Below, piece after piece: positions 23,701 through 34,499 of a stretch of 64,000 nucleotides of DNA. Under the pieces are notes generated by a model, which saw only the letters and a program-made list of their open reading frames with translations, was not told the DNA's origin and made no database searches. This DNA comes from Promerops cafer (taxonomy: Eukaryota > Chordata > Aves > Passeriformes > Nectariniidae), in contig VZSE01009546.1 of assembly GCA_013398275.1 (NCBI GenBank), positions 1,670,344 through 1,734,343 of the forward strand, given 5' to 3'. How positions within the stretch are numbered: position 1 is the stretch's first letter; each line of letters opens with the position of its first letter. Made by a program: the position numbers and the translations under genes.

Positions 23701-26640
23701 TAGAAAGGTGGTGGTAATCATAAAGCAGAACATTAATATTCTCCTGACAAATGTATATAAAATGCACATAAAATATATACACAATATTAAAAGGAAAAAG
23801 GAGAGGGGAAGTGGTGTTAAGTCACTGATGTTTGAAAGGCGTTATTTTTGCTTAAGAACTGTAGAAGTGATCTTGTAAATCAGTGTGCGTGGTTATAATT
23901 TTCTTTCATTACCGTATTTGAATCCAAAGATGCTAAATGTTCCATTATTGTCTGAATATACCACTTCCCCTACATGGTGTGGAGCGTACTGACAAGTCCT
24001 TTCTCCACTTACAATTCGGGCTTTCCCCAACGTTTACATGGGCATTGCCAACACTTTTCCCCAGAGGAGTTTTAATTTTTTCTCTTTAATATGTCATTGT
24101 TGTAGGAGAAGAGGCACCTGGTTTTTCCTGACACACACCTTTATGCAAATCTCATCTCTTGAAATTTTCTTAGAATGTGTCATGTATGAAAGCCTTGCAG
24201 GAATTACTATAATCTCTAATTATTCAATTGACATAAGACAGTGTATTGTATTTTCTGTCAGAACCTCAGGAAGAAATGTCAATACTTTCAGCATTAGCGG
24301 GACATTTTTTGAATTATAAACACCTATCTTCTAATGTTATCTCATGCATCTTCACAAAATATTTTACAGAAAGAAAATGTGATACACATAAAGAAGCCAG
24401 CTGGATGTTTAATTTAAAGCAACAGAAAATTCTGGTAAGAAACTGTTTCATTCTTTAAGTATTCAAACCTTTACATTAGTGTTCAGATAGTGTAGTTCTG
24501 GTCTGTATTTATTTGCAAAATACCTAATTAGATTATACAAACAATATATAATTTATATATAATAAAATACTAATCTGTGTACAAAAGCTACATGGTATGG
24601 ATTAGAACTGTGTGAGAATAATAACTACCACGCAGGAGTGGTTTCTGTTGAATAGTCAGAATAATAAGCTTTATCAAATAACAGTTATAAGCAGGAATTC
24701 ATTTCTTAGATTAAATTTATCAACTATTTTCTGCCAGGGGCATAAAGAAACAGAAGCTTTAAAGGTAGCTCTCTTCTGAGATGATTGAAGGCAAACTGTA
24801 CCTCCTTTAGTGACAAATCTACTCTTCTGTTCTCTGACTAAAGAAAGGAGCTGGATTAAGAGTCTGCGGAAGGGGGAGAATCCCTTGTGTGTGCGATGGT
24901 GTGTCCAACTCAGGAAAGCTCTTAAGTAGTGGCTACAGGGCAGAACTGAGGTAGAACTGAAGAAGAACTGTAGAATGTGACACCCCAACGACGCAATATG
25001 TAGTCCCTTTCCTGTGCAATGAGGATGTGAGCTGGACTAGCAAAATACAGTCATTAAAGAGCTACACAGTGTCCCTTGGTGGTAATTGTGAAGGAACCTC
25101 CTTTCTCACTGTCTCAGGCTTTATCTTACTTTGTGGGTATTTCCTGTGTGGCTGAGGACTTTTCCATGGAGAGAATAAAATTTCTGGGAAAGACTAAGTA
25201 AAATGTGCATGATTAGTGACAAATAACTGAATAGTTTATCTGAGGTGAAACAATATTCTCCCCTTCAAATAAAACCTGAAAAGCAAAAAACCCACAACTG
25301 ACTCAGTCTATAGGCTGAAGAAGTGGATTTTCTCTTTTCACAGTAGTCCACCTATGAACAGCTGACTTACAAACTCATGCAAGTTATTATTTTGTTTTTG
25401 AAGTTTAGATTTCTCAGGAAAACTCTGGTTGTGTGCTACTAGGATAACTGATGTATTCTGACAGCGACTAGATTACCCATTTTTTTTAAAGCTGGTGTAG
25501 GCCATGATTGCCTGGAGGTAGCAACCACCTTATGTGGTTGTTCACAGTAATTCTATGTTTAGCTTAAGTAGTTGAAAATAATTTCTTAATGTCAAAAATG
25601 TAGCAATTAGCTTTGTGTTTCTTGAGGGTTACTGTTAAAATAAACTTCTGATTTTTATTTCTTTTTTTAAAAAAGAAAAAAAAAATAACTCATATGTAGA
25701 AAAATTTAGCTGAAAAAGTTCATAAGGCTCCATTTCGGAAGAACACAGAAGATGTCTCAACAAATTTTATTTGATCCTTTGTGAACCTGTATTATGCTAC
25801 AGGCCTTAATTATGTTATGGCAGGGTATTTTTCATGAGACTGCTTCTTTCAGAGCACAGGCTGGATGTGCACAGAAGCAGAATTAAGATCTCACAGGGTA
25901 CCATAAATCTCACCTCACCCAACTTGCTTTCTGGAGTTTGCCACATAAGCATCCTTCCTCTGACCTATTTTCAAGCACTTTAAAATAATTACTTTGTTGC
26001 ATCCCTATCTTTCTCTCCGTTTTGTCTTCATTTAGTGATGTATACATGAAACAGCTCTGGATCTTTGGAGTGCTGCAATGATAGTACCCCCTAAATAAAG
26101 AGCAAGTGCTATCTGTCAATATGCTGTGTTGTGCAACACAGTAGGCCACATGCAAGGTCTGCATTACATCATTCGTGGACTTTCCAGGCTTGTAATGTCC
26201 TTTCAGTGAACCTGAACTGAGTGTTGAGCTTATAACGAAAACTGAAACCCAGGGAGTTACTTGTGGTTTAGGATTTTTGCACAGCTTCAATATGCACATA
26301 CTGGGAGTCATTGCAGTAGGCTAAAGATGTGTTTCAGCCACTTGTGAGGTAGTAATGTTAATAGGTAAGAAATTTGCTTCCTAACATAAAAATTTTTCAT
26401 TTCTCCATTTTAGAGGTTTTGTGTTGGTTTTGCTTGGGTTTTTCTTAAGCGAACACAGGGCATCTGTAATATTTTTTGCAGTTTTCCAATTGTAAGAAAA
26501 AAAGCATATGTTGCAAAGAGTATACTTATAGGTACTATTCTATAGATGGGTGAATATATGATTCTCTGTGTTTGTCTGTATGCCTGTGTATAAAAGTAAT
26601 GAAATATCCACTGGGCTAGAAGAAAGAAGGAAATTACAAA
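23701..26640. other. AT-rich non-coding stretch
   Basis: No exon or named repeat. AT-rich near-palindromic sequence occurs at about 24540-24570. The longest frame is a minus-strand run of 133 codons (25910-26311) with no recognised domain, no conserved-looking codon pattern and no splice context; I do not call it a gene. Confidence 0.5.
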
Positions 26641-26644
26641 TGAA

Positions 26645-26850
26645 TCCTACAGCCCAATGGTCAGGGTACTCCCCTGGAATGTGGGAGAATCCAGTCACAG
26701 TCCCTGCAGAGATGAATGTTAATTATGTACTGGAAGTAGAGCACTTCCAGAGGGAGAGATTAAGAGGTACCTAATCACTAGCTCATGGATTAAGTCACCT
26801 TTGTGGGAGATTTGTGTTTGGTGCCAATTGGGATTCACTCGAAAGGTGAG
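26645..26850 (+). mobile_element. tRNA-derived SINE relic (MIR/CORE-type), plus strand
   Basis: The core at 26651-26720 looks like a decayed tRNA-SINE head: an A-box-like AGCCCAATGG, then CTGGAATGTGGGAGA, and a B-box-like region around 26690-26705 leading into TCCCTGC. This order is known from ancient amniote SINEs. Sequence past 26720 may be its body, but this is uncertain. No target-site duplication can be seen at this age. Confidence 0.55.
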
Positions 26851-29144
26851 CGCTTCTAGGCAGTGAAAGGCTCATCTCCATGGTGTGAGACAGAAGCTCT
26901 CCTCCTGACCACCAAGTTTTCACCTTGTAAGTGAGATGAGCACACCTTGCTTTTTAAACCTGTGATATCTTAAGACTAGCATTACAGCTCAGGTCTAGGA
27001 AGACTGTGACAGCCCTTTCTATGAAATTCTGAGGTCTGGGGCATTTCTCTGGTAAAAGCAGACATAAGAAATGCAGATGCCTACAACATAAAGGAAGGTG
27101 GTGGTGAGATAGCATGGAAGGAGGATAACAGGAGAATGGGAATCTGAATCTTGTATTTGAGTCTCCTAAAAAATAGATGTTTTTCCTGTATTCACTCAAG
27201 GGAACATAGTGCTATTTTTTTTCCCCCTTTCATTTCCAGTGTATGCTTCTGGCCCTTTCTTCTCCTCTGTTTTCCTTGCCACAATTATTCCATGCCAGAC
27301 CTTGGAAACTAATTGCTTTAAGGACCATTTTCATGGAGCTCCCTTTCTGATGATGCTGCCTTGAAAGTCATCTTGGTATTAGACTATTCTTAGGTTTCTG
27401 TAGTCCTGAGAGCCTTTGCCTTTGCTTGCTACAGCAAAGTCAAATGCCCATAATAAGGGGTCCCAACATCATGAGCCAAATGACAAGTTGGGGGAAAGAG
27501 TGCACTAGAAAGCAATTATTCTTTCTCCCACCCAGAGCTGCCATGTGTCAGGGTCCTTTTGTTTCTCAAAAGACTCAAGTCTGAAAACTTTCTCTTCTAA
27601 ACTGTTACTGTTTCTGTTTTGTGCTTCATGAGCAATTCTTGAGATCACTCTCCAAGCCTTTCCTACCTAACTTCCAAATACAACTATAGAGAAACTATAT
27701 TTACATCTAATGGCACACCTTGATAAATATGTAGAAGTTGCAGTCTTTAAAAACAAAAAGATCGTTCATTCTTTGTCTTAGATTTGGTATGCAAAGGAAA
27801 ACTTTATAAATCCAGATTGAAGAGCTGAACAGGAAACACAATGGAAGTCGTCATATTTCTACCAAACTACCCAGGTATCTCTCCTGTTTGGATTTATTTT
27901 TAAATTCACTTAAGTTAAAATATTTAACTGATTAATGGAAAGTAGTTTATACAAATGATATTTTTTGTTTCCTTTTAATCAGGAATAGTACTTCTTAGAT
28001 TACAAAAGCAAACAGTTGCCAGACTGTATAAAGGCAAGTTGATCTTTAAATCTTGAGAGAAAACCTGGTCCTCTCAGCTTTTAATCCTATTTTCAAAAAT
28101 TTAGTTATATTCAGATCTCTTGGATAATCCTTAGGAAGAAAAAAAATGCTATGTTTCTTACAAGACCCAAACTTCCAATAAATCATTTGGGACTGAGGTA
28201 GAGAAAGCAAGGCCAAACTGAGTTAATTTGGAGATTGCCCCCCATAGCAAATTTGACAAATGGCACTGAAATTTAACTGGTATTTTTTTCTATGCACGCC
28301 ATTTTTGTTTGGTGGCTGTAAGTGTTACTAGCATGACTTGTTTCCTTCATGTTACTGCTTTTCATAAAGTTAACTAGAAGAAATGGTGCCAAGAAAGAAA
28401 AAAAATATTCAATTGGTTCATGGTTTAAAGTAATAAAATGATACAGTATTAAAATGGCAACAATCCTGCCCTTACAAAATTAGCTGGTACAAAAGTAGAG
28501 TTGGTTACAAACTGTATGCAAAATATAAAGCAATAAAGAGAAATGCATATTTGCCCATTGTTTTACTGAATGTCATAAACAAAGCCAACTAAAATTCTGG
28601 GAAGTAATGCTGTGCTTGTTTTTCTAAGTAACACTCAGAGGCTGCTTAACTTAAATGGTATACCATGGGAAAATAATTTTTAATTATTTTAAGTAATATT
28701 TAGATCAATTCATAATAATCTTATTATCTTTCATGTTTATGTCAGTATTAGATTACTTTCATGTTTGTTTAAGCTCTTTTGCTTTTTAGGATGTTGGTTT
28801 CAAAGGCAAATTGAGCATAGTTAAAATAATCAATGTCCTTTGTGGTTTCAGCATATGCATAGAACAACAACAGTTGAAAGGAATCTAGTGCTTTCTTATA
28901 CAAACTATTAAGCTTTTACTGAAGAAAAACAGAATTATCTAGCTAATTATATCATTCATTATTGCTACCTGCATATAGTCAGTAACTTACAGTCTATTAA
29001 AGAAAACTATAGTGAAAGAGATATGCTGTGAGAAAGAATAGCAGCTGGGCAGCCTCAATCCCTGTAACAGCATTGCTCAAAAAATGGTCTTTGTTGGTTC
29101 ATATGAATAATTGGGAGTAAAAAACAGTGTGATGCTGAAATTAC
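26851..29144. other. AT-rich non-coding stretch
   Basis: No gene or repeat family was recognised. The 27.9-29.0 kb part is markedly A/T-rich, with TAATTATTTTAAGTAAT-like homeodomain-type sequence near 28680-28697 that could equally be background. Confidence 0.5.
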
Positions 29145-29245
29145 TGGATTTCACCTGGGAAACTCTGCATTCACTTTTTTTGCTCTGCCACAAACTTTCT
29201 GTATGACCTTCAGCTGATTATTTCACTGTCTCTGAGCTCTGGTGT
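29145..29245 (+). mobile_element. MIR-like SINE relic, plus strand
   Basis: The segment 29181-29240 (TGCTCTGCCACAAACTTTCT, then GTATGACCTT, then CACTGTCTCTGAGC) follows the MIR/CORE-SINE order of a tRNA tail, 'ctctgccac', 'tgtgtgacctt' and 'ctctgagcc'. The A-box end is not clear. Similarity is by memory of the family. Confidence 0.62.
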
Positions 29246-29289
29246 GGAGCTAAAAGGAGCCAAGGCGCTTCCTTTCTCCTGTCCTTTGC

Positions 29290-29560
29290 CTACAGCTGGC
29301 CTGTAAGAAACCTGTGGTGGGGGTTATACCTGTTCTCTGTGACGTGCTGGCGTAGTCCATAGCCTGGTAGGGCACCTGTCTTGGCTGCAGCCACTCTCCC
29401 AGGCTGTACAGTGAGTAATGATACTAATCCAACAGGCCGTCTGTACATGAAAGCACTCATTAGCTTCACTAAGATTTCCACTGGAGCCATAATTGCACCG
29501 GTGAAGTGCTGACAATTTCTCAGCATGGGTCACCTTCTGAAATATTTAATGGGGGTGAAA
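29290..29560. promoter_or_regulatory. Conserved-looking block between two MIR-like relics
   Basis: This segment is richer in G+C than its surroundings and is followed by homeodomain-type motifs (CTCATTAGCTTC near 29456, CATAATTGCACCGG near 29489). Two minus-strand frames of 69 and 78 codons overlap in it. Neither resembles a known protein, and their overlap argues against coding. A candidate enhancer; conservation is untested. Confidence 0.25.
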
Positions 29561-29811
29561 AATACCTGAACTAATTGCTAATGTCTTATTCTTTGGGTTT
29601 TTTTCTTCGCTTCATCCTCCTGTGCTTTGTCCCTTGTTGTCACGGAGGGAAGATTAACATTTTGCAAGGACTCTGGGGGCTCCATTGCAACAGAAGAAGC
29701 AATAGGTGTAAAGGGTTGGCAACACTCAACAGGGTGCTCTCTGCTCCTACTCTCCTCCTGAAAGAGGTGCCTGGGGTGTGCTGTTGTTCCTGCTGGTTTA
29801 TGCACCTAGGA

Positions 29812-29890
29812 TTTTTACAAACAGAAGAAACTGAAGCATGGAAGGAGAGGGATTAAATTCATGTACAAGGCACAGCTGAGCTTACCCCAG
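29812..29890 (-). mobile_element. MIR-like SINE relic, minus strand
   Basis: TTTTTACAAACAGAAGAAAC followed by TGAAGCATGGAAGG and an 'aaggcacagctgagc' segment matches the reverse complement of the MIR core ('ctcagtttc…tctgtaaaa' read backwards). It is opposite in orientation to the relic about 600 bp upstream. Confidence 0.62.
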
Positions 29891-32690
29891 ATCCAGAAAT
29901 ACAAAAACACTATATTGGGACTAGTCTAATTTTTTTTAAAGGTTAACCAACAGATTTTTGCTGCTTCTCCATCTAAAATGTGAGCAATGTGTGTCCATTA
30001 CAAGATACCAAACTGTCATAACAGCAAATCTCTGTGCACAGAGAGCATGCATGAGATAACACACTGATAAAATACATTAACTGCTCCTGCTCAGTTTTGA
30101 GATTATTTTGTTGTCTTTTGCAGTAAGAAGACACTTCAAATTGCTCTTTCCAAAATGATAGTAGAATGTTTTTTTCTTTTCTTGGAAGCCATCTTTTTAA
30201 GCTTCCTTAACGCTTCAGCTGTCTTTGTATAAATCACTCAGAAAATATTTCTACTCTGATGAAAGCATAGATCCTGCTTTGCAAGACCCACAAGTTGGAC
30301 TTGCTAAAAATGACATTTCCTATCTTAATACTGGAATGTCACATACCGTTGGTATGTGGCAAATTTTATTGGCTATGTTCAGTGGCAATACCAGTGTAGC
30401 ACTATGCTAGCAGACTAATGCATTTTTATTTTAGCAAGTTTCTCTTTTGCAGTTTTAAGTTCCAGACAGTAGCTCAGACTTCCAGACCATTTAGTAGCTG
30501 GAAATAAATGTGAGGAGAATATTCACCTCAAGGATTTCAGTATGTTTTAAAGAAGATAACTTTGGGGTTTGTATCCCATTTGCATCTTTTTGATAAGCCC
30601 TGCTGTAAATTGATTTATGGAGTTCGATATTTCCAGACGTACACTACATATGGGGAGGTACTGATGCTGAGTTATTTAACAAATATTTGCCACCTTCTGA
30701 TTCTTTCTCTGCTCATCTAGTTCCCTATTGGCCAGCGACACTTCCTAACACTATGTAAGAATGGTACAAATCCTCCACTTTCTTTTTTAAAGAGGGTCTT
30801 CATGTGAGTAAAAAACCTACTTGGTAACTGTACCTGTCATTAGCCAAAATGTCCAGGTCTGCATCAAAATCACTCCTTCCATATTCACACATATTCAGAT
30901 TTAAGGTTTCAGGTCACACCACTGAAAAGAAAGAGGGCGGTTCCTAATGTGCAGGAGATTCCCTCTTCTTCTGAGAAGGGCTCTGCAAAAAAGTACAGAT
31001 AGTAGATTCAGAGTATTCCTGTTGAATTCTACATGGGTTTTTTTCTCACAAAGCTGGAAATAAGTGAAGCTGTTGATCTGTAATTAGTGAAGCCCAAAGG
31101 AAACCATGATGATCATGGTGAAACTAAGCACATATCAAAACACATGAAACCTGAAACACTTAGCAGAAATAAACTGCATGTAGGAGTGAACAACTACGCT
31201 TAACTATGAAACTGCATCTGGAAAATCATAAAGGAGAGATTTTTTTTCATCCTTTTGGCTGTAATGGATTGTAGGAAAGTTATAAATACCATGAACTACT
31301 CGTGCAAGATTATGAGGTTAGGCAGAGGTGAAAAAAGTAAATGAAACAAGCCTAAGAGTAGATTTTTCAATAACCAGTCAGGCTAGAAACAGGTGGTTAT
31401 TAATATAGAAGTCAAAATAAGTAAGTAAAAACCTTTTATCATAAAATATTTGTAATATGCCAACATAGCAATCTGAAAATCAGAAAATACTAATTATTTT
31501 GTAATATCCAGCATGAATTTGAACTTATTTAGGAAAAAAAATGCAATCATACTTAACTTGATATAGATGTTCTAAGGAAAATCCTAGAGGGGAAAATTTT
31601 TACATACAGGAATCAAAAGGGAAACTATATTTATTCTGATAAAAAAATAATATTCAACTACAGACTTAGTAGCCAAAAGGCAATTGTGAATCAGGAAACA
31701 GAGAAAATAAATATTCTGTGAGCTGCTTATTCTATATGATAAAAAGAAGTGTAAAAGAGGTGAAATTTTAGCACTGACAGACTGTGACAGTACATTTGAT
31801 TGAATGAGCTTCAATGGGACCAAGAATTTTTTGCATGTCTCAAGGAGCACCAGCCAGCAATGAGATTCCTTAAGGAAAATTGTCTGTAGAAGAATAAAAC
31901 TTTTAGATCATGCCAGTTCTAATGATTTTGTTGCAAATATACAAGTATTTATTGTCCCTTTCAAAGTTAATGTTCCTGGAGCCAGATTTTTTCCTGAGAC
32001 CCTCATCCAACAATTAAAAAACAAAACAAACAACAAGCAAAGAAAGGTTTACATGTTGATTTTTTTTTTTTTTTTTTTACTTCGGTCTCATGAATTCTTA
32101 ATACTTTCATTTGGCAATGAGGGAAGAATAAGAATCCAATAAAAGGTTCTTTGAAAAAACAGAAGACTAAGAATCTCATAAATGATTAGCATGTAATTTA
32201 ATAATCGGCCTAATTCCAGACAAGACTAGCTAAATATGATATAATAAAGAAATAAGGGAACACTTGCTTTCTTTGAAACACAAATTTTAAGAAAGGGCAA
32301 GGAAATAATTTACTACTTTTATAATAAACTTTTGGGATTGACTTTTGCAGTACATTTTATCCTAAATAAATACCATACTTACATGTATAATTATGATGCA
32401 TAAAATTATAAACAGTCAAAAAATCATAATTTTATAAAGCATACTCTCTGGTATTGCATTAACTAAGGTAAAACTAGTAGTGATAGCTATACTTCAAAAA
32501 TAAAATGTCCCATTAGCCTCAGATAGACTAAGCTATTCTGTTGTGATAGAATTTGATAAGTATAGGTATTTTTTAATGCATTAAATGCTGAGTGTTTATC
32601 CCAGTTAACTTCAGTTGCTGAAGTGTGTTATTCCTGTCTTCCATCAGTTGTTAAGGAAAAAAACCACATTAGCAGTCTTTTAGATCATAG
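29891..32690. other. AT-rich non-coding stretch
   Basis: No exon or firm repeat. There is a 19-base T run at 32060-32078 and a perfect 10-bp AT-only inverted repeat (32400-32409 with 32426-32435). Open frames are under 90 codons. Confidence 0.5.
32060..32078. repeat. T19 homopolymer
   Basis: Nineteen consecutive T bases following an A-rich tract (32014-32045). It may be the reverse of an old poly(A) tail, but no retroposed body was recognised. Confidence 0.85.
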
Positions 32691-32739
32691 CATGCCTTAA
32701 CTTGCACTGTGAAGGTAGTTATTCCTCTCCACTGCTGTA

Positions 32740-32826
32740 GGTCTGGGTTGCCAGCTTAGAAGGTTTGACTAGAGGACCTCTTGAAGGCTCTTCTAATCTA
32801 ACTTAGCCTGTGAATTATTCTATGTT
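32740..32826 (+). mobile_element. CR1-type LINE 3' end fragment, plus strand
   Basis: GAAGGTTTGACTAGAGGACC, then TCTTGAAGGCTCTTCTAATC and the terminal ATTATTCTATGTT, match the typical CR1 ending (gtttggactagatgacctc…ccttccaacc…attctatg). Only the last ~90 bases can be recognised; the part upstream to about 32690 may belong to it. Confidence 0.65.
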
Positions 32827-33940
32827 CTTTAGTCACCTCAAAAAAGAGCCCAAATGCTTTCTCCACATTAATGGTTTAGGTCAGCTCCTGATACTCATGT
32901 CTCAGAGTTCTCCCCATTCCTATGCTTTAGTTCACATTGGGACAGACAACCTGGATGATACAAAACTCTTAAGATGCACCCCTGGGAGTGCACTTATGCA
33001 GGATTACAGAGATGCAACAGAGCATTTGGTCCACTGGGACCACAGCAGACCTGGTCCAAATTAGAACACACTGGAAATACGTACAATGAGGATATTGGTC
33101 CTCAGCACCAACTACTGTGCTCTGCAGATCCCCCCTTATTGTCCTGTTACTTGTTCATCTGGAGACAGCCAGGGCTGGCAGTAATGAATCCAAGCCTCCA
33201 GGCTCAATGTGCAAATCCATCCACAAAATGCACACCAAATATTGTTATTATCTGAAAGTGAAGAAGATTCACTTCACTAGCAATTTAGAAGAACTTCCAG
33301 TCTGTTTGCCCACAGAACAAAAAGCACCAAAATAACCATCAGTTAACAGAGTTCATATGGGACCACAGAAATAATTTGGAAAAATTTTGTTACAGAGTGT
33401 GCAGTTTTCAAAAGATTAATTTTCCTTTTTTATATCTTTTTCTTGGAATTGTTACACAGACTGTACAACTATATAAATACTATAAGTATCAAGTATAAAT
33501 TCACTTAATCTTGTAAAACAGACATTATTTATGCAGAGCATAGCCACAATCATTATGAAAAAATCAAATATTGACAGCATTTGAAATAAAAATGCTTCAA
33601 ATTATCAGCAAGACTAATTGCTGTTTCTGATGAATGTCCTATTTTTAAAATGGCCTTATCTACAGAAATAGATTACTAGAAATCGTGCATGGTGCTAGTA
33701 AACATTTGAGATTGCAGGCATTCAAGCCTCATCTGAAAAAGTCCATTCTTAGTGTTGCTTTTCAAAAAGAAGCAGCAGTGCTGAACATCTTACTATTTCA
33801 CATCTAAAGTTACTGGACTGTGTCACAGTAAGAGCAATCAATATTGGTTAATAGGCCAGATCTGTGTTATTAGTATTCTTTACAACCTTGACATACTTCA
33901 TTTTATGTACAGATTGCCTATGAAAACTTGGGCTTATATC
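32827..33940. other. Non-coding stretch, nothing firmly recognised
   Basis: Three overlapping + frames at 32810-33335 (72-93 codons) occupy a segment of more balanced base composition. They have no recognisable domain. An uncharacterised non-coding exon or repeat cannot be excluded. Confidence 0.4.
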
Positions 33941-34330
33941 TTGTCTAGACAATGCCTTACATGGCCATTCAAATTAATAATGTGCCAAAATTATCCTATG
34001 CTTAATGCAGCTGTGCTCTGTATTGACTCTGAAAATTAAATTTACTTCATGGTGCCTATTGACAGCTGGGTCTCAAGCATATTTAATGGATTTGAAAGGA
34101 GTTTGGGCTATGGCTTATGCCTCCAAGCAAAATGTTAATAGCTAATAATTTTCATTAAAAGTGAGAGCATTTATCTATAAACGTTGCATTTCTCAGTATA
34201 TGAAGTCAGCATAAAAACAAGTTTAAGATCACCTTTCAGTTCACTCAAAGTACCCAGAAGGAATCAAGAGAAAATAAAAATAACCTGTTTGCTGTCTTTA
34301 AATGCAATTCGTTGGCTTATTAACAATGTA
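33940..34330. promoter_or_regulatory. Candidate enhancer with TGACAGCTG and homeodomain motifs
   Basis: The sequence is repeat-free and of mixed composition. It has ATTGACAGCTGGG at about 34059-34071 (a TGACAG TALE-homeodomain core fused to an E-box), several AATTAATAATG and CTAATAATTTTCATTAA motifs, and no coding frame. It resembles a conserved non-coding element by eye only. Confidence 0.25.
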
Positions 34331-34451
34331 TTTGCAAATATGTGTTAAGGAAATCTTATTCTAGTTGAGAAAAATAGCTTTAGTTCCAAGAAGGCAGAGA
34401 CAATACCTCAAGTTGCATCTGAACATAATGAAAAACCTCATACATAATATA

Positions 34452-34497
34452 TTTATTGACAGCCCTGGAAATTGAACTTCTTTATTTATTGACAGCC
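34452..34497. repeat. Duplicated TTTATTGACAGCC motif
   Basis: The 13-mer TTTATTGACAGCC occurs at 34452-34464 and exactly again at 34485-34497, 33 bp apart. The sequence between them differs. It contains a TGACAG core and may be a paired binding site or a short chance repeat. Confidence 0.5.
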
Positions 34498-34499
34498 TG

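Noticed and set aside
25910..26311. 133-codon minus-strand open frame
   Set aside because: No recognisable domain, no splice context or promoter, and length within chance expectation for 64 kb in six frames.
32400..32435. Perfect 10-bp inverted repeat with 16-nt spacer
   Set aside because: Arms are A/T only, expected by chance in DNA this AT-rich; unlikely to be a microRNA or terminator.
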